Positions 37,204-48,731 of a DNA stretch of 64,000 nt are shown one piece after another; the stretch's first letter is position 1, and each line of letters opens with the position of its first letter. The stretch is from Agaricus subrufescens (lineage: Eukaryota > Basidiomycota > Agaricomycetes > Agaricales > Agaricaceae): NCBI GenBank assembly GCA_029945375.1, contig CM057060.1:124001-188000 (forward strand), read 5' to 3'. A program made the translations under genes and the position numbers. The notes beneath the pieces were generated by a model. It searched no databases. It saw nothing but the letters and a program-made list of their open reading frames with translations, and was not told the DNA's origin.

Positions 37204-38008
37204 TTTCCAGGAACAAACTGCCAGGGCACTGCTAAACGCTGTAACTTGATGATTGATTTTATCATAAGCTAGTATACATGGAGTATACCATTTACGAGTT
37301 TGCGGGATTTGACTTACTTTAATGTCTTGATTCTTTTGTGCCGTGTTCATGATCATTGACCATGTATGCTAATATATGTGCACTGTCCATCGTGACCAAG
37401 TGATAATCAGTGTCCAAGATGTCCATAATTAATTGATGTATCACTGATGCATACACCGTGATATACAGGGTGGTTTGATGTTACTTCGAAAGTCGGCCAG
37501 GAATTTGACTTATCCTCCAAGTATCTTCTCCAGATGGTACTACTATGATTTATCTGCATGTACTCTCACTATTCATCTTCTTTCATTCATTACAGACAAT
37601 AGGATGGATCGCGTCGCGCCCGTAAAATGACAACGATCTGACAGACCACTTAAAATCAAACTCCTGACCTCCGTAATTGTCCGCTGTGTTAGTAACCGAA
37701 TAATCCCTCAACCATGTGCCACATTGTATATATGAAATCTAAAACCATTCCTTCTGAACATAGTGCTCCGACCAAAGGTTCAAGGATGTTGTTACATCGC
37801 TCCCTCAAAACATAAGTCCAGTTTATCATGAGGACAGAACGAATCATTAAAATCTATGAGTATCACGATTTAGCTGTGATAACACAAGAATAGTACGCTG
37901 CGCCCAGAGAAGTGTGATCAGTTGGGGCTGAATGGAGGTAAGTGGGCAGCAACAAGATTAGCACGGAGCAAAGTACAAGTAGTGGCCTGGATTATACCTG
38001 CCTCCATC
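37204..38008. other. Spacer of 7-TM array unit 4 (no gene seen)
   Basis: Shorter spacer than the others, with an unrelated-looking insert around 37450-37720. No supported gene. Confidence 0.5.
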
Positions 38009-39122
38009 ATGACACCCCCGTCCAGCACTGAGGCATTTTCCAACCAAGACACCTATCTTAACTATCTTTCTCCCCAGGAAGCCCTAGAATATGAGGCGAC
38101 AAGGAACATCCTTCTCATCCTTTTAGGGGTCAGTTCCCTGTGTTCACTTTTGTCTCCGTTTTCCCTTGCTCAACACCCTAAAAAGGCTAATATTTGGGAT
38201 ATACTCGCCACTATCTCCGATGATATCAAAGTCTTGAAACGTAGCAGATTTCGTTCCACTACATTCTGTTTCATTTTCTCCAGGTCAGTGCGCATGCCAT
38301 CATACGGCTTCTTACCAATAGCAGTCACATTTTTAGATGTTCTGCTCTAGCAGCACTTGCTATCAGCAGTGTCATTTGCAGGGGTACATATCCTCCATAT
38401 TATAATAGACCCAAGGATGACACTGCATTATAGCCACACAAACTGATCACATTCATGCTGCAGTTGCTGCTAGCGCTACTCTCAGTGGAATGTCAGTAGG
38501 ATGCTGTTCATACCTTTTCCTCCAGCGAGTTCGTGCTGTGTATGCAGACAGCCCTAGAGTCCAACAATTCTTCACTATATTTTGGCTTATCCCCGTCCTT
38601 TCTGAGTCCACTCTCGTCTTCTCTCTCAAACCAGCATATATCCCCAAAACTCAACATTTCAAGGATTCAGGCATTCAACCTCTAATGATCCTCATTCTCT
38701 TTGCGTTGGTTGCCTTTGACTCGTCTGTATTCCTTGCCATCTCATATAAAATTGGAATTGCACATGTTGCAGATGATCACAAAGTAGGGTGGAGACGTTT
38801 CATTGCAGGGAAAGCTTTACCTCATCTATCGCGGGCCGTCTTACGAGGAGGACAACAATATTACTTGTAAGTCCCAATAGCTTTCTCAGGATTGATATTT
38901 ATTACTTATCATGACCCACGTTTTAGGACAGTGTGTCTGGTGATTTTGCCCAGCATTATTTCTCTATACATTCCTTCCACCCCTCCTATATTCAAAAGCA
39001 TGGTTGCAGTGTCAGTGGCACCACTCATAGTGTCGATGTCATGCCGCGCCTACCGAAACATCAAGTTATTTGAAGATGACCCAGCCACACCTTACCCAAT
39101 CTCCGAGATCCGATTTACGTAG
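38009..39122 (+). CDS. 7-TM family protein, copy 7 (reference model)
   Basis: Exons 38009-38128, 38186-38283, 38337-38383, 38434-38866 and 38927-39122 sum to 894 nt, 297 aa, so this copy fixes the family gene model. Predicted helices: NILLILLG-ANIWDILATI; TTFCFIFSR-CSALAALAIS; SGMSVGCCSYLFLQ; FFTIFWLIPVLSESTLVF; LMILILFALVAFDSSVFLAI; VCLVILPSIISLYI; VAVSVAPLIVSMSC. Loops are basic (VLKRSRFR; QRVRAVYADSPRVQQ; VGWRRF), so the C-terminal side is probably cytosolic, as in GPCR-like folds. The last codons are EIRFT rather than EIRFV. The overall pattern resembles Agaricomycete orphan 7-TM proteins. No ligand or pathway is known. Confidence 0.87.
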
Positions 39123-40665
39123 TTGTTTAGGGAGAAAACCAGGATAACTAGCATAATTATCGATTATCTCTCCCTCTCCGATCCTCTTTTTGTGCTAATC
39201 CTTGGAGTCGGACATAGAGGGGAACTACTATCGGGGATCTGTGAGGGCAACCGCATCAAAACGCTCCCAATAACTCAAACAGAATGGAAAATACCATCAG
39301 GAGAGTGGCGTCTGGCAATGATATTGATGATAATGAGGAGGACTGGAGTCAGGGGGGGAGGGCGAAGACGAATTCAGATACGATGATGATCATGGAAATT
39401 GCTTCTAAGTCAACACACACAGTGGCACAGCTGAGAGAGAGGAACCCCAAGAATCAAACCTTTATTCGTGATGCTCCATACTTGCAGAGATGTCGGGCAT
39501 GGAACCCAACAGTTCGAGAGCGCTACATTTACTAAAGGAATTCAAGGTTTGATCACTGATTTAGGTCATTGCCGCTAAAAGGGTCATCATCGCTCATACA
39601 TGATGTACGTACTGGGCGCACAACTAAAATTAGCTTTGCACGAACCCAGGGTGATTACTGGATTACACTCAGTCCGCCCTGCCGCCAGGCTGAACAATGA
39701 CCCGTTAGTACACATCCAAATAGAAGATGATATCCTGATATTCTCGCATGTCTGGCCAAGTAAATCATAGCATCTTCTATATGTGCCGTAAGCGCATACT
39801 TACAATAACGGAAAGAGATTATGTTGGCCGGCTCCATTGCACACTCTCGTGGACTGCTGAATCTCCTGGTCTGACTACCTATGTTAGCCAGATATTAGCC
39901 ATCATTCGCCTCTGGGAGCTGTGCCCAGCATGAGACAATATTTTCAAGTTTCATAGAGATTCGGTTCGGCAAGCTCCCACTTATCACAATGGTTCCGGCG
40001 GCCCATAAGTGCCGCATGTGTGAAGGTATCATCCTTATCAATCGAGATTGTTTTATACATAAATACGTGTGAAATTTTGTGTGTATAGCAATGTTCATAG
40101 GACGTAGTGGGAGCACCAACCGAAAGTAAATGCAGAACCGCAGGCCTCAAATTTGGGAGTCGGTGGATTTCTCACCGTGACCCAGTAAGACATACTTCAG
40201 GTTTACTTACTAAATCTCGAGGCGGCCCGCGTGGGGTGTTCATCAAGTCTGCACTCTGTATCGTGATCATGACCATCATTTCCAAATCGCCTCCGTGTCG
40301 GTGATGTCCATGATTGATGCGCACACGAGTGATTGGGCGATCCACTGACCACATGCCTCGTTGTACGTTATGAAGACTAAAATCCTTCCACCAAATTTCA
40401 CCAAATTTCCAGTCGTTCTCAACAAGCACCTCGCCCGCGCGAGTTCAAGATTGCTACCACACCTTCACTGTAACAAGTATAACCAGTCGCATGAAGATAG
40501 ACCGAAGCATCAAAACCTATTAATATTGCGATAGAAGCGATGAAAGCACACTCCAACTCAGAGAAGTGTGATAGGTCGGGTCCAAACGGAGGTAAAGACA
40601 GGCTAAAACTATGTATAGAGCGAGGGGGAGGCGGTAGCCCCTGAAACTGCTTGATCTCATTTCAT
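39123..40665. other. Spacer of 7-TM array unit 5 (no gene seen)
   Basis: Distantly similar to the earlier spacers: a CATCAG...GTGG...GATGATGATGAGGA block near 39290-39350, and the segment around 39600-40100. No coding frame supported. Confidence 0.5.
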
Positions 40666-41769
40666 ATGCTACCTCCATCTAACACCGAGTCATTTCTCAA
40701 CCCAGACACCTATCTTAACCATCTTTCTCCTCAGGAAGCCTTGGAATACGAGGCAACAAGGAATGTTCTCTTTGTCTTTCTAGGTGTCAGTCCCTTTTGT
40801 TTGCTTTATGTCCTTCTTTGCCTCACTTAACGTGTTAAAAAGGCTATTATTTGGGACATACTCGCCACTATCTTCGATGATATAAGAGTCGTGAAACGCA
40901 GTCGTTTTCGTTCCACAACTTTTTGTTTCATTTTCTCTAGGTTAGTGCGCGTGCTATCCAATGGCTTCACGTCAATAACAACAATTATAGGGGCTTTGCT
41001 ATAGCAGCGCTTGCCATCAGCAGCACCATTCGGAGCAGTACGTACCCTTCATTCTCTAGTAGACTTACAGATGACATAATGCTTAATAGCTACACCAACC
41101 GATAACATTCATATCCTGATCACCGCCGGCGCAATTCTTAGTGGAATGTCGGTAGGATGCTCCACATACCTTTTCCTTCAACGAGTTTGTGCCGTGTACG
41201 CAGACAGCCCTAAAGTTCGCCAATTGTTCACGATATTTTGGCTTATCCCTGTCCTTTCCGAATCTACTCTCCTGTTCTCCATCAAGCCCGTATATATCCC
41301 AAAAACTCAATATTTCAAGGATTCAGGCATTCAACCTTTATTGTCCCTCATTTTCTTTACGGCTGTCGCTTTCGACTCTTCTGTGTTCCTCGCGATTTCG
41401 TATAAAATCGGGATCGCCCATGTCATAACTGATAGTGAAATAGGGTGGAGACGTTTCGTTCTGGGGAAAGCTCTGCCTCGCCTATCACGGGCTGTCTTGC
41501 GAGGAGGTCAACAATATTACTTGTAAGCTCCAGTAATTCCCTCATAATCGACTGATCTTATGTCTTGATGTAGGATAGTGTGTCTGGTGATTTTTCCCGG
41601 TGCTATTCTCCTATACCTTCCTTCCACTCCCCCGATATTAAAAAGCATGATTACGGTGTCCTTGATTCCACTCATGGCTTCGATGTCATGCCGCGTCTAC
41701 CGCAGCATCAAGCTATTTGAATCTGATTCCACTACACCCTACCCAATTTCCGAGATCCTATTTGTGTAG
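40666..41769 (+). CDS. 7-TM family protein, copy 8
   Basis: Last gene of the array. Starts at ATG 40666 (MLPPSNTESFLNPDTYLNHL). Exon 2 encodes IIWDILATIFDDIRVVKRSR; exon 3 RGFAIAALAISSTIRS; exon 4 begins near 41090 and contains SVGCSTYLFLQRVCAVYADS; exon 5 ends at TAG 41767. No lesion seen. It is the most diverged member of the array in exons 3 and 4, suggesting it is the oldest unit or under different selection. Confidence 0.82.
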
Positions 41770-43939
41770 CCACTTAAAGACAAACTCGCCGGAGCACTAC
41801 TGTATGTGTTTGTCATACGCTGATTTATATGGCGCACTACTTTTTGGAACTTGATAACTTCGATATCTTTATTCTTAACCAATTATTGTATCAAAGATTC
41901 CACTTCAACCTATATCGATATGATTGTCTCTTTCATCCGGATCTGCCTACAGGTAGTCAGAAAAGCCGCCCACTGGATACACAATAGCCGAACACCCTAC
42001 CCTGCTCCGAGATCAGCGTCCAGCAGGGCAATATTTCCAAGAACAGCCTGATTACAATCCGCATCAACCTGCCCACAGCAGTATTGAATAGGAGACGACA
42101 GCTGTGGGTCCTTTAGACGGAAACTAGCCCTTAGCCGGGTTGAAGCTATAGTACTTCATCCCTATCAAAGCTAACGAATTTATGGTGTGCTATGTTAAAC
42201 TTCAGCCGCTGTCGTGCTGAACCCCGACCTTGAGTAGCATGAGTGTCGATTCTTGAAACTACCACCCCCTTCTTCGAAAGGATTTTGTGCCAGGGTAGGA
42301 TCCTATTTCAGTAATGTACCATAAAATGACAGTTCTATCAACCCCTTTCTCTATGAAGTCTCGAGAATTGCTCTGAGTCTTTACCACCCCGAGGCTTCAA
42401 TTAGCATCCAACCGACCGCTTGATTGTAACGGCCAAGTAATCACCGTTCTATTTTTTATGGTTCCACTTTTCACGGACATTTGGCTGGCACTGCCTGTCA
42501 CATTTAATTATATCGTCGCCCACACTATCGCCAGGTACCCCACCTGGGGCAGAAAACGTGATCAGTCAACGAACCAATATTAATGATTATCTACATGGTT
42601 TGAACTCCGCTTGCATCTTCAACGCCACGAACTGACGAATTCGAATGCTATGTAAATCTTTGATCTCGCGGATGCACGTGGAATCATTATTTGTCTAGTG
42701 ATTGAACTCAAGATCCTTAAGCGTCGCCCATATTTTCGACCTGGAGGTAAGTCATTACTATACCGGATCAAGCAATCCAAACTCAGATTGTCGGGCATAA
42801 CACCCGACACTGATCCAGGAGTAACTATATCGTTTGTTCAGTTCCGTCAGCCATCATGCTTCCAGCAACACCCTGGAACCTGTCCTGAATTGGGTGACGG
42901 CCTTCCGAAGTTTTGCTGTTGGAGAACTGATTTATCCGTCATGGGCTTCGTGCCCGATCGCACAATCATGTCAGTGTCAGGTGTCGTTCACTCCTCTCAT
43001 AGCCGCCAGAGAAGGTCTTCTTAAGTCCCGATCTTGAGCCATCCAGGAGTATGCCTCCTCTTTCCTTCAACTCCAGCTTTCATCCTGGCAACCGTGAACA
43101 CGTCGAGTGTGTTGGCGCGCCAGGTGCCAATCATTGTGTTCAAGTGTGTTCCTATCTTTGTTCTTGAACATTGCCTTTGCCTTACGCATAATTCACAGCA
43201 TTCAACCTTGCCTCATTCATCACAATCTATCATAGTGAGAATTCCGAACCTGTATAGGAAAATTTCCAAAACGGCTGACAACCCTCCGTTGATCAGGCAT
43301 CTTCTAGGACTAGGTCATCGGGCGCCGCTGTTTCGAACCCGGCTTCTGAAGATGTAAGTTACGAGCCATCATGTTGTCAATTGCTGAGCTCTTGGTAAAC
43401 AGCTTGCATCATTGCATAACATGAACAATAATCGGGCTTTCCAGCATCCTGATCGCTCAACGTCATTAGTATGTCAACACAGCATATAACATATTCCTAC
43501 TTTGAACCCGACGCTTACACTTGTCAGGCTGTTGGGACAACAAACAGTACAACGGCATATGAAAACACGTCTACCATTTCCTGTCTACGATTGTCTGGTC
43601 AATCCGATTCGCGTTCATCAAGGACATGGTTAGACCCTCCCGCCGGCGGCTCCAGTTTATTCAACGGTCTCCGATTGCCCGTGGTCAGTAACTCCACTCG
43701 GAATTGTGAAGATCGACCTACTGAATAGCTACTAGCCCAAACCTACATTCCAAGCAGCGACTCAATCCATGAAAGTGGCATCTACGACTACCTTCAATGG
43801 ATCCTCTACAGATCCCCGATGCTTCGAAAGCATTTTTCGAGGTTCCGAAACCCAAAGTGAGTGGACTATGCCCCCTCCACAGGTCCCCACACAACCGTTA
43901 CCTCAAAGCTTGGTACGCCGTTATCATTTTTCGCAGTGA
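41770..43939. other. Intergenic region, possibly including 5' exons of the NACHT gene
   Basis: No convincing gene. Reading frames at 43471-43690 (MSTQHITYSYFEPD...) and around 43760-43860 end near possible splice donors and could be upstream exons of the NACHT gene, but this cannot be fixed by eye. Confidence 0.4.
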
Positions 43940-46200
43940 ATGTCCCAATTATCAATGATTCATCACGAACAGGGTTACCGTGCAAACGTCTCCCCTCAGC
44001 CGCCACCGGATTTGTCTCCAGTAGGACCCCCGCCCAACAGGAGTGTGCCTCAGTCTGATCAAGTCAATGCTTGTCCTGGTAAGTCTTCTTTTCAACTAGG
44101 GGCGGATAAACGACACTATCATACATCTCAGGAAGGAATTCACGAAAGCGTTTACCCGAACCCGAGGCATCTACTTCAAACAAACGACAGCGTACAACTG
44201 GACAGAATATTCAATCAGGCAAAGAGTCAGGTAATTGTCGCGGCCTGTCCTACGTGACTACTTTTGGTGACTAACTGTCTTTTAGCAGAAACTTACCAAG
44301 GTTTCTTTTCCAATGGTCGTGGCTTTATTTTCCATCAACCAACCATGATTGATGTGGGACAGATCACTCACGTACAGAACGATCGTCCAGACGAAAGTAG
44401 GAGTGTTGTTATTTTTTATTGTGCCAACTTATTACTGATACATATTCTTTAAATCAGCTTTACGGTGGCTCAAAGGATACACCATGCATGGAGCTGAATA
44501 TAATTCACGTGAACGCGATCCTCCTCCTCGTTGTCATCCCGACACTCGTGAATCCATTGTACGGAGGGCAAATGACTGGATAAACAGTCCCAGTCGTGAG
44601 AAGAAACAGTTATGGATTCGTGGAGCAGCTGGTGTAGGAAAGTCTGCCATCGTCCAAACGATTGTGGAGGGTCTGGCGGAGGAGAAACATCTTGGCGGCA
44701 GCGTCTTCATCTCAAGACCAAACGGTCGTAACAATCCCTACCAAATCTTCCCCTCTATCGCCTACCAGCTGGCCGTTCAGGACCTGAGCTATAGAGCTTA
44801 CATCACGAGTTTGATGTTGGAAGATCCTCGATCACTTGAGAAGTCCATGAAAGAACAGATGCGTATTCTCCTTGTCGAACCATTTGTCAACAAACGAATC
44901 CGAGACGGGCTTGATGATCTTGTCATTGCCTTAGACGGTCTTGACGAGTGTGATGGTGACCCAGAACAAGATGATCCACGGTTGCGCTTGCGGACAAGTG
45001 ATGATGTTCAATGCGAAATCGTACAACTCATCAGCGATTTTGTGTTGCGGTATCCATCTGTGCCTCTCATCTGGATCGTATCCAGTCGTCCAGAGAAGCA
45101 TTTGCAGACCGTATTCTATGACGAAATCGTTCGGACAAGTTTCTGGGAAGAGGATATCCCGGTTGATTCAGATGAAGCATGTAAAGATGTCGAACGGTTT
45201 CTGGTCCACGAATTTCAGAAGATCAGAAAGAAGTATCCTGATCACATGCCTCATAACGGAATATGGCCCAGTAAAAAGGATTTCACGGCGATTACCAGGG
45301 CAGCTCTGGGTTTATTCATCTTCGCGGAAGTCGTTGTCCGCTTTGTGGATGATCCTCATATCAAAAATCCGATCGCACAGCTCAAAACCGTCCTATCAAC
45401 AATCGCAAAGTTAACTTCATCAGCCAGCGTGAATCCTCTCGCCGTCCTCGATGCTATTTATATGGAAATTCTCAAACGTGTGCCCAGCAACGTCATTGGA
45501 CCCGCCAAAGAGATTTTTGCCTATATGATCCATCTCGATAGTCGAAAAGCCGCTAAATCCAAGTTCAACCTGGCCTTAATATGCAATGCTCTGTTTATTC
45601 CAAAAGATGTCGCCGTCACTGCTCTGCATCATCTCCACTCTGTTCTGAATTTCTCAGGTATTACGGATATTGGTTTGACCCGGCCTCGATTCTATCACGC
45701 TTCTTTCCGTGATTTTCTTCAAGACCCTTCTCGGTCATCTGAATTTTCCGTTGAAAACGTTCGGTCGTTCTTTTCAGCTGGCGGTTGCTTAGGTCTTGCC
45801 ATATCAGAACATTTACGCACCGGTATGTTTCAAGTCACTTCGTGTGCATATATTATACACCTGATATGCTGAGATAGAAGAATCACAACCATGGCCTGGG
45901 GAACATAGTTTAACGAGGCCCATAGACAACGCTGTTCTGCAATATCAATCGGACTCTGTTAATAGTGGTCCTTTACCGCTGTCCTCTTCGTTTTCGTTCC
46001 TCTCTCCTCTTCTCCACAGCCATGATTTTGCCGCTGTCGTTTCTGAGCTTTCGATTGACGGCCATAACTTGCTGGGTGCAGAAGTATGTCTTTCTCGATC
46101 TGGTTTGCTTGTTGTAGGTAACGTTCTTATCTTGATCACAGGGAGCGGTCATTTAGAGATTTTGTACAACGCCAAGGTGTTTCTACCAGATGTCTTGTAA
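43940..46200 (+). CDS. NACHT-domain NTPase (fungal NLR-like protein)
   Basis: STAND-class regulatory ATPase as found in large numbers in Agaricomycetes, where such proteins are linked to non-self recognition. The core exon is about 44460-45820. It opens with ALRWLKGYTMHGAEYNSRER and PPPRCHPDTRESIV, the linker seen before NACHT in this group. Next come the Walker A IRGAAGVGKSAIVQ (near 44615-44655), Walker B VIALDGLDECDGD (near 44925-44955), a sensor-like WIVSSRPE and, near the end, the RPRFYHASFRDFLQDPSRS motif. Upstream exons encode FFSNGRGFIFHQPTMIDV. After a GTATGT intron (45822-45888) the frame continues to about 46200. No WD40, ankyrin or TPR array is seen, so it is short for an NLR. The start codon and the last exon boundary are uncertain. 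Confidence 0.8.
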
Positions 46201-46637
46201 AGGTTGGGAACCTGGAATCTCAATGTTTCTATTTTGGCTGAATATGGTGAAAAGTGATTTAGCCGAGTGAGAAGGAGGATCGGGGATCAAGGGCGCCTCG
46301 AGGCAACGGGGTCAGAGCAGGGAATGTGGTCGTCTTACTCCGAGTTTAAGAAAGGCGTGAATCCGGCGGCCCTTCATAAACGTAGCGCTACCATATCAAT
46401 GACATTGCAAATGTAAACCGGTTAAATTCGACTGATGGCCAAAGCAGCTGAATGATAGTGTACATGGATTGGTCACAAGAATAGAGTGGTGAGAAAGGGT
46501 GATTCTATTGACGACACACATTCGCTTATTCATTCGACAACACCGAAACGCCTTTTGTTCTGCACTAATAGACCAAACTTCGCATAGGAATGAGATGAAG
46601 AAAAAGGGGAGTGTTTGTTGGGGTCCTGGGTCACCGA
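46201..46637. other. Convergent 3' region, NACHT gene / CCHC gene
   Basis: Contains the 3' ends of both converging transcripts. No coding frame supported. Confidence 0.5.
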
Positions 46638-48109
46638 TTACGCAGCGGACGCAGTCGGACACTCGCGAGAAAGATGACTACGAACGGTGTCGGTAAAGAA
46701 CGTTAAGGAATAATATGATGTAGTATCACTTACTCTTCGGCTCCGCAAGTGTAGCAAGCCTTTTTTTGAGGGTTGGGACAATCACGACTGATGTGTCCAG
46801 CTTGGGAACACCTGTAACACTTGGAACCTTGGGTGCAATCCCTTGACAAGTGGCCGGCACCTCCACAAGTGTAGCTTAAAAGAGCAAAACGTAAGCCATC
46901 ACGGCCCATCAGATGGCAGGAAATAGATTTACCAAGTTTTGTTCGAGTTAAAGGCGCCGTATCCACGTTCACCAGAATTCGTGCATGCACGAGCGATATG
47001 ACCCGTCTTTCCACAGCGGTAGCACTCTTGACTGCCAGAGAACCCACTAGGGGCGGGAGCTTGTTGAGTGCAGTCGCGGGACTTATGGAGATAAAATAAG
47101 CCTTTTGACGATTTTCGATCAAATACGGTAGACTTACGATGTGCCCCTCTACTCCACACTTATAGCAGGTTTTTGCTTTGGTTTCTTGGGTACAATCACG
47201 GGAAACATGTCCCTCACCACCACCTGGTCATCAAATCAAAACCGCGTGAGTTTACAATAGCGCACATAGCAAAACTGAACCCCGACTCACAATTATAACT
47301 AGACAAAAATAGCGGGTGACATCAGAACCCAAAAATACGCAGCCAAGGATCGTAATTGAAATGAGGAAAGGGGGATATAGAATAGGGGTAAATACAGTGA
47401 ACGGAACAATCACCAAGTAGGAGTTCCCGCCTTCGGACAACTTGCGGCTTGATGGCCAACTATAAATAGAAATGAGATCATTGAAAAAAAAAAAGCTGGG
47501 CAATTAGGTGGAAATAGATGGGTGATGGTTAAACCAGGACATGACAGCGACGCCACACGTTAACAGCATCTAGTTGATAAGAATCCGGCGGTATCGCGCG
47601 AGAGTCTTATAGCAACAGACACAATAGAGGACCATGTGCAGTGTAGCAGTGAGGCCTTACAAGACGCGCTGATCGGGGTCGGTGTTGAATGTCACAGACT
47701 TGGCACATATGTTCACGAGGAAGGTCGGCAAACTCTTCTTGTGCTTGAAATCGAGGACCAAGGCGCAAATGGAAAGGTGGAATGCCGGAGGAAAAGCAAT
47801 AAATAATATATTGCCTACGATCGCAGTGACGACGACCAGTACAGAACACAGCAAGTGCGTGTGAACTTCATCGACAATCGATAAGCGCGCTGTAAAACCT
47901 GGCCCCACCGCACACTTGGCCACTAAAACAAAACAAAAAAACCACATGGTAAAAAATGAAAAGCCAGTTGACGAATCGTTGCCTAGAAGACTAACACCCT
48001 CTTTGCAAACGAGCGACCGACATGCCAAAAGGAAAAGGGGGCAAGGATAGGATCGATGACAGTAAGACTACGCACAGCCACCACAATTGAAGCAACCACG
48101 ACCAGACAT
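46638..48109 (-). CDS. CCHC zinc-knuckle nucleic-acid-binding protein (Gis2/Byr3/CNBP type)
   Basis: Single-strand nucleic-acid-binding protein involved in translation and mRNP control in yeasts. Seven exons (48109-48076, 47459-47414, 47298-47291, 47223-47138, 47081-46933, 46874-46734, 46677-46638) sum to 504 nt, 167 aa. Seven C-x2-C-x4-H-x4-C knuckles are present: CFNCGGFGHQAASC, CYNCGGEGHVSRDC, CYKCGVEGHISRDC, CYRCGKTGHIARAC, CYTCGGAGHLSRDC, CYRCSQAGHISRDC and CYTCGAEDHLSREC. The second knuckle is assembled across an 8-nt exon, and the seventh needs the last 40-nt exon. If the GTAAGT at 46733 is not used, translation stops at once and the knuckle is lost. Intron 1 is unusually long (616 nt). 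Intact. Confidence 0.92.
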
Positions 48110-48731
48110 TGGAAGAGGACTGTCTACATAGGAGAATCATCAGTACGCCTACGGTGGCCGCAGACGGGAGCGTGCGCCACGGCTGCTCAACATCTGGGAC
48201 AGCGAGGACCGAGTCAGGAGAGAAAAAAAGACAAAAAGCCTACTTTCGGGGAAGATGATGGGTGTAAGAATGAAAAGACGTCTGAGGAGCGGAAGCGGAT
48301 GCGCGAGTCAGGTGGTAGAAAAAAGGCTGGTCGGGCCGTAAATTCTTTCGGGATATCCCGACAGCTGCGTCGTCCCGCCCGGCCTCGGTCCCCACCTGGC
48401 TTTTGTGGCGTGGACGACTTGGCGCCCCAGCCACCGCTTGGTCCGTGCCCGAGACGCCCGGTGGCCCGAATACTGCTGCGTTGACCCAGTGGCCCGCCCC
48501 GTTTCGTCCCCCGACACGCGAAATCTTTTCCCTTCGAGGGTGCCTTCCCCCGGCATTTGCGTCTAGATCCCGCTAACTCCGATGACGGAATCTGATATCC
48601 TTTGTACCTTCCCTATATAGACTACGCTTAATTAGAACACAACAGCGCTTCAAATTTGGATCCGCCGTCGCTGGCCTCATGTCAGGCCGGGGCCTTTTAG
48701 ACTCTGACTCAGTATTACTGTTTCTCCGCTT
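48110..48731. other. Intergenic region, GC-rich part
   Basis: Between the Rpn8 stop and the CCHC gene start, both on minus. The part 48340-48560 is distinctly GC-rich and may hold the CCHC gene promoter. No gene seen. Confidence 0.5.

Larger units (their letters stand above)
29850..41780. repeat. Tandem array of five 7-TM gene units
   Basis: Five head-to-tail units, each a non-coding spacer plus one 7-TM gene on the plus strand (genes at 31137, 33718, 36113, 38009 and 40666). Unit length is about 1.9-2.7 kb. Spacers share long similar blocks, so the array arose by unequal crossing-over of gene plus flank rather than retroposition; the introns are retained. Confidence 0.85.

Noticed and set aside
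30000..41000. CRISPR-like repeat-spacer array
   Set aside because: Repeats are kilobase gene-plus-spacer units in a eukaryote, not short regular repeats.
31137..41769. 7-TM genes as STE3-type pheromone receptors of a mating-type locus
   Set aside because: No STE3 motifs and no CaaX pheromone precursor genes between the copies; the helix pattern fits the orphan 7-TM group better.
43321..43395. tRNA-like B-box (GGTTCGAAAC on the minus strand)
   Set aside because: No matching A-box spacing and no acceptor-stem pairing, so it is not a tRNA gene.
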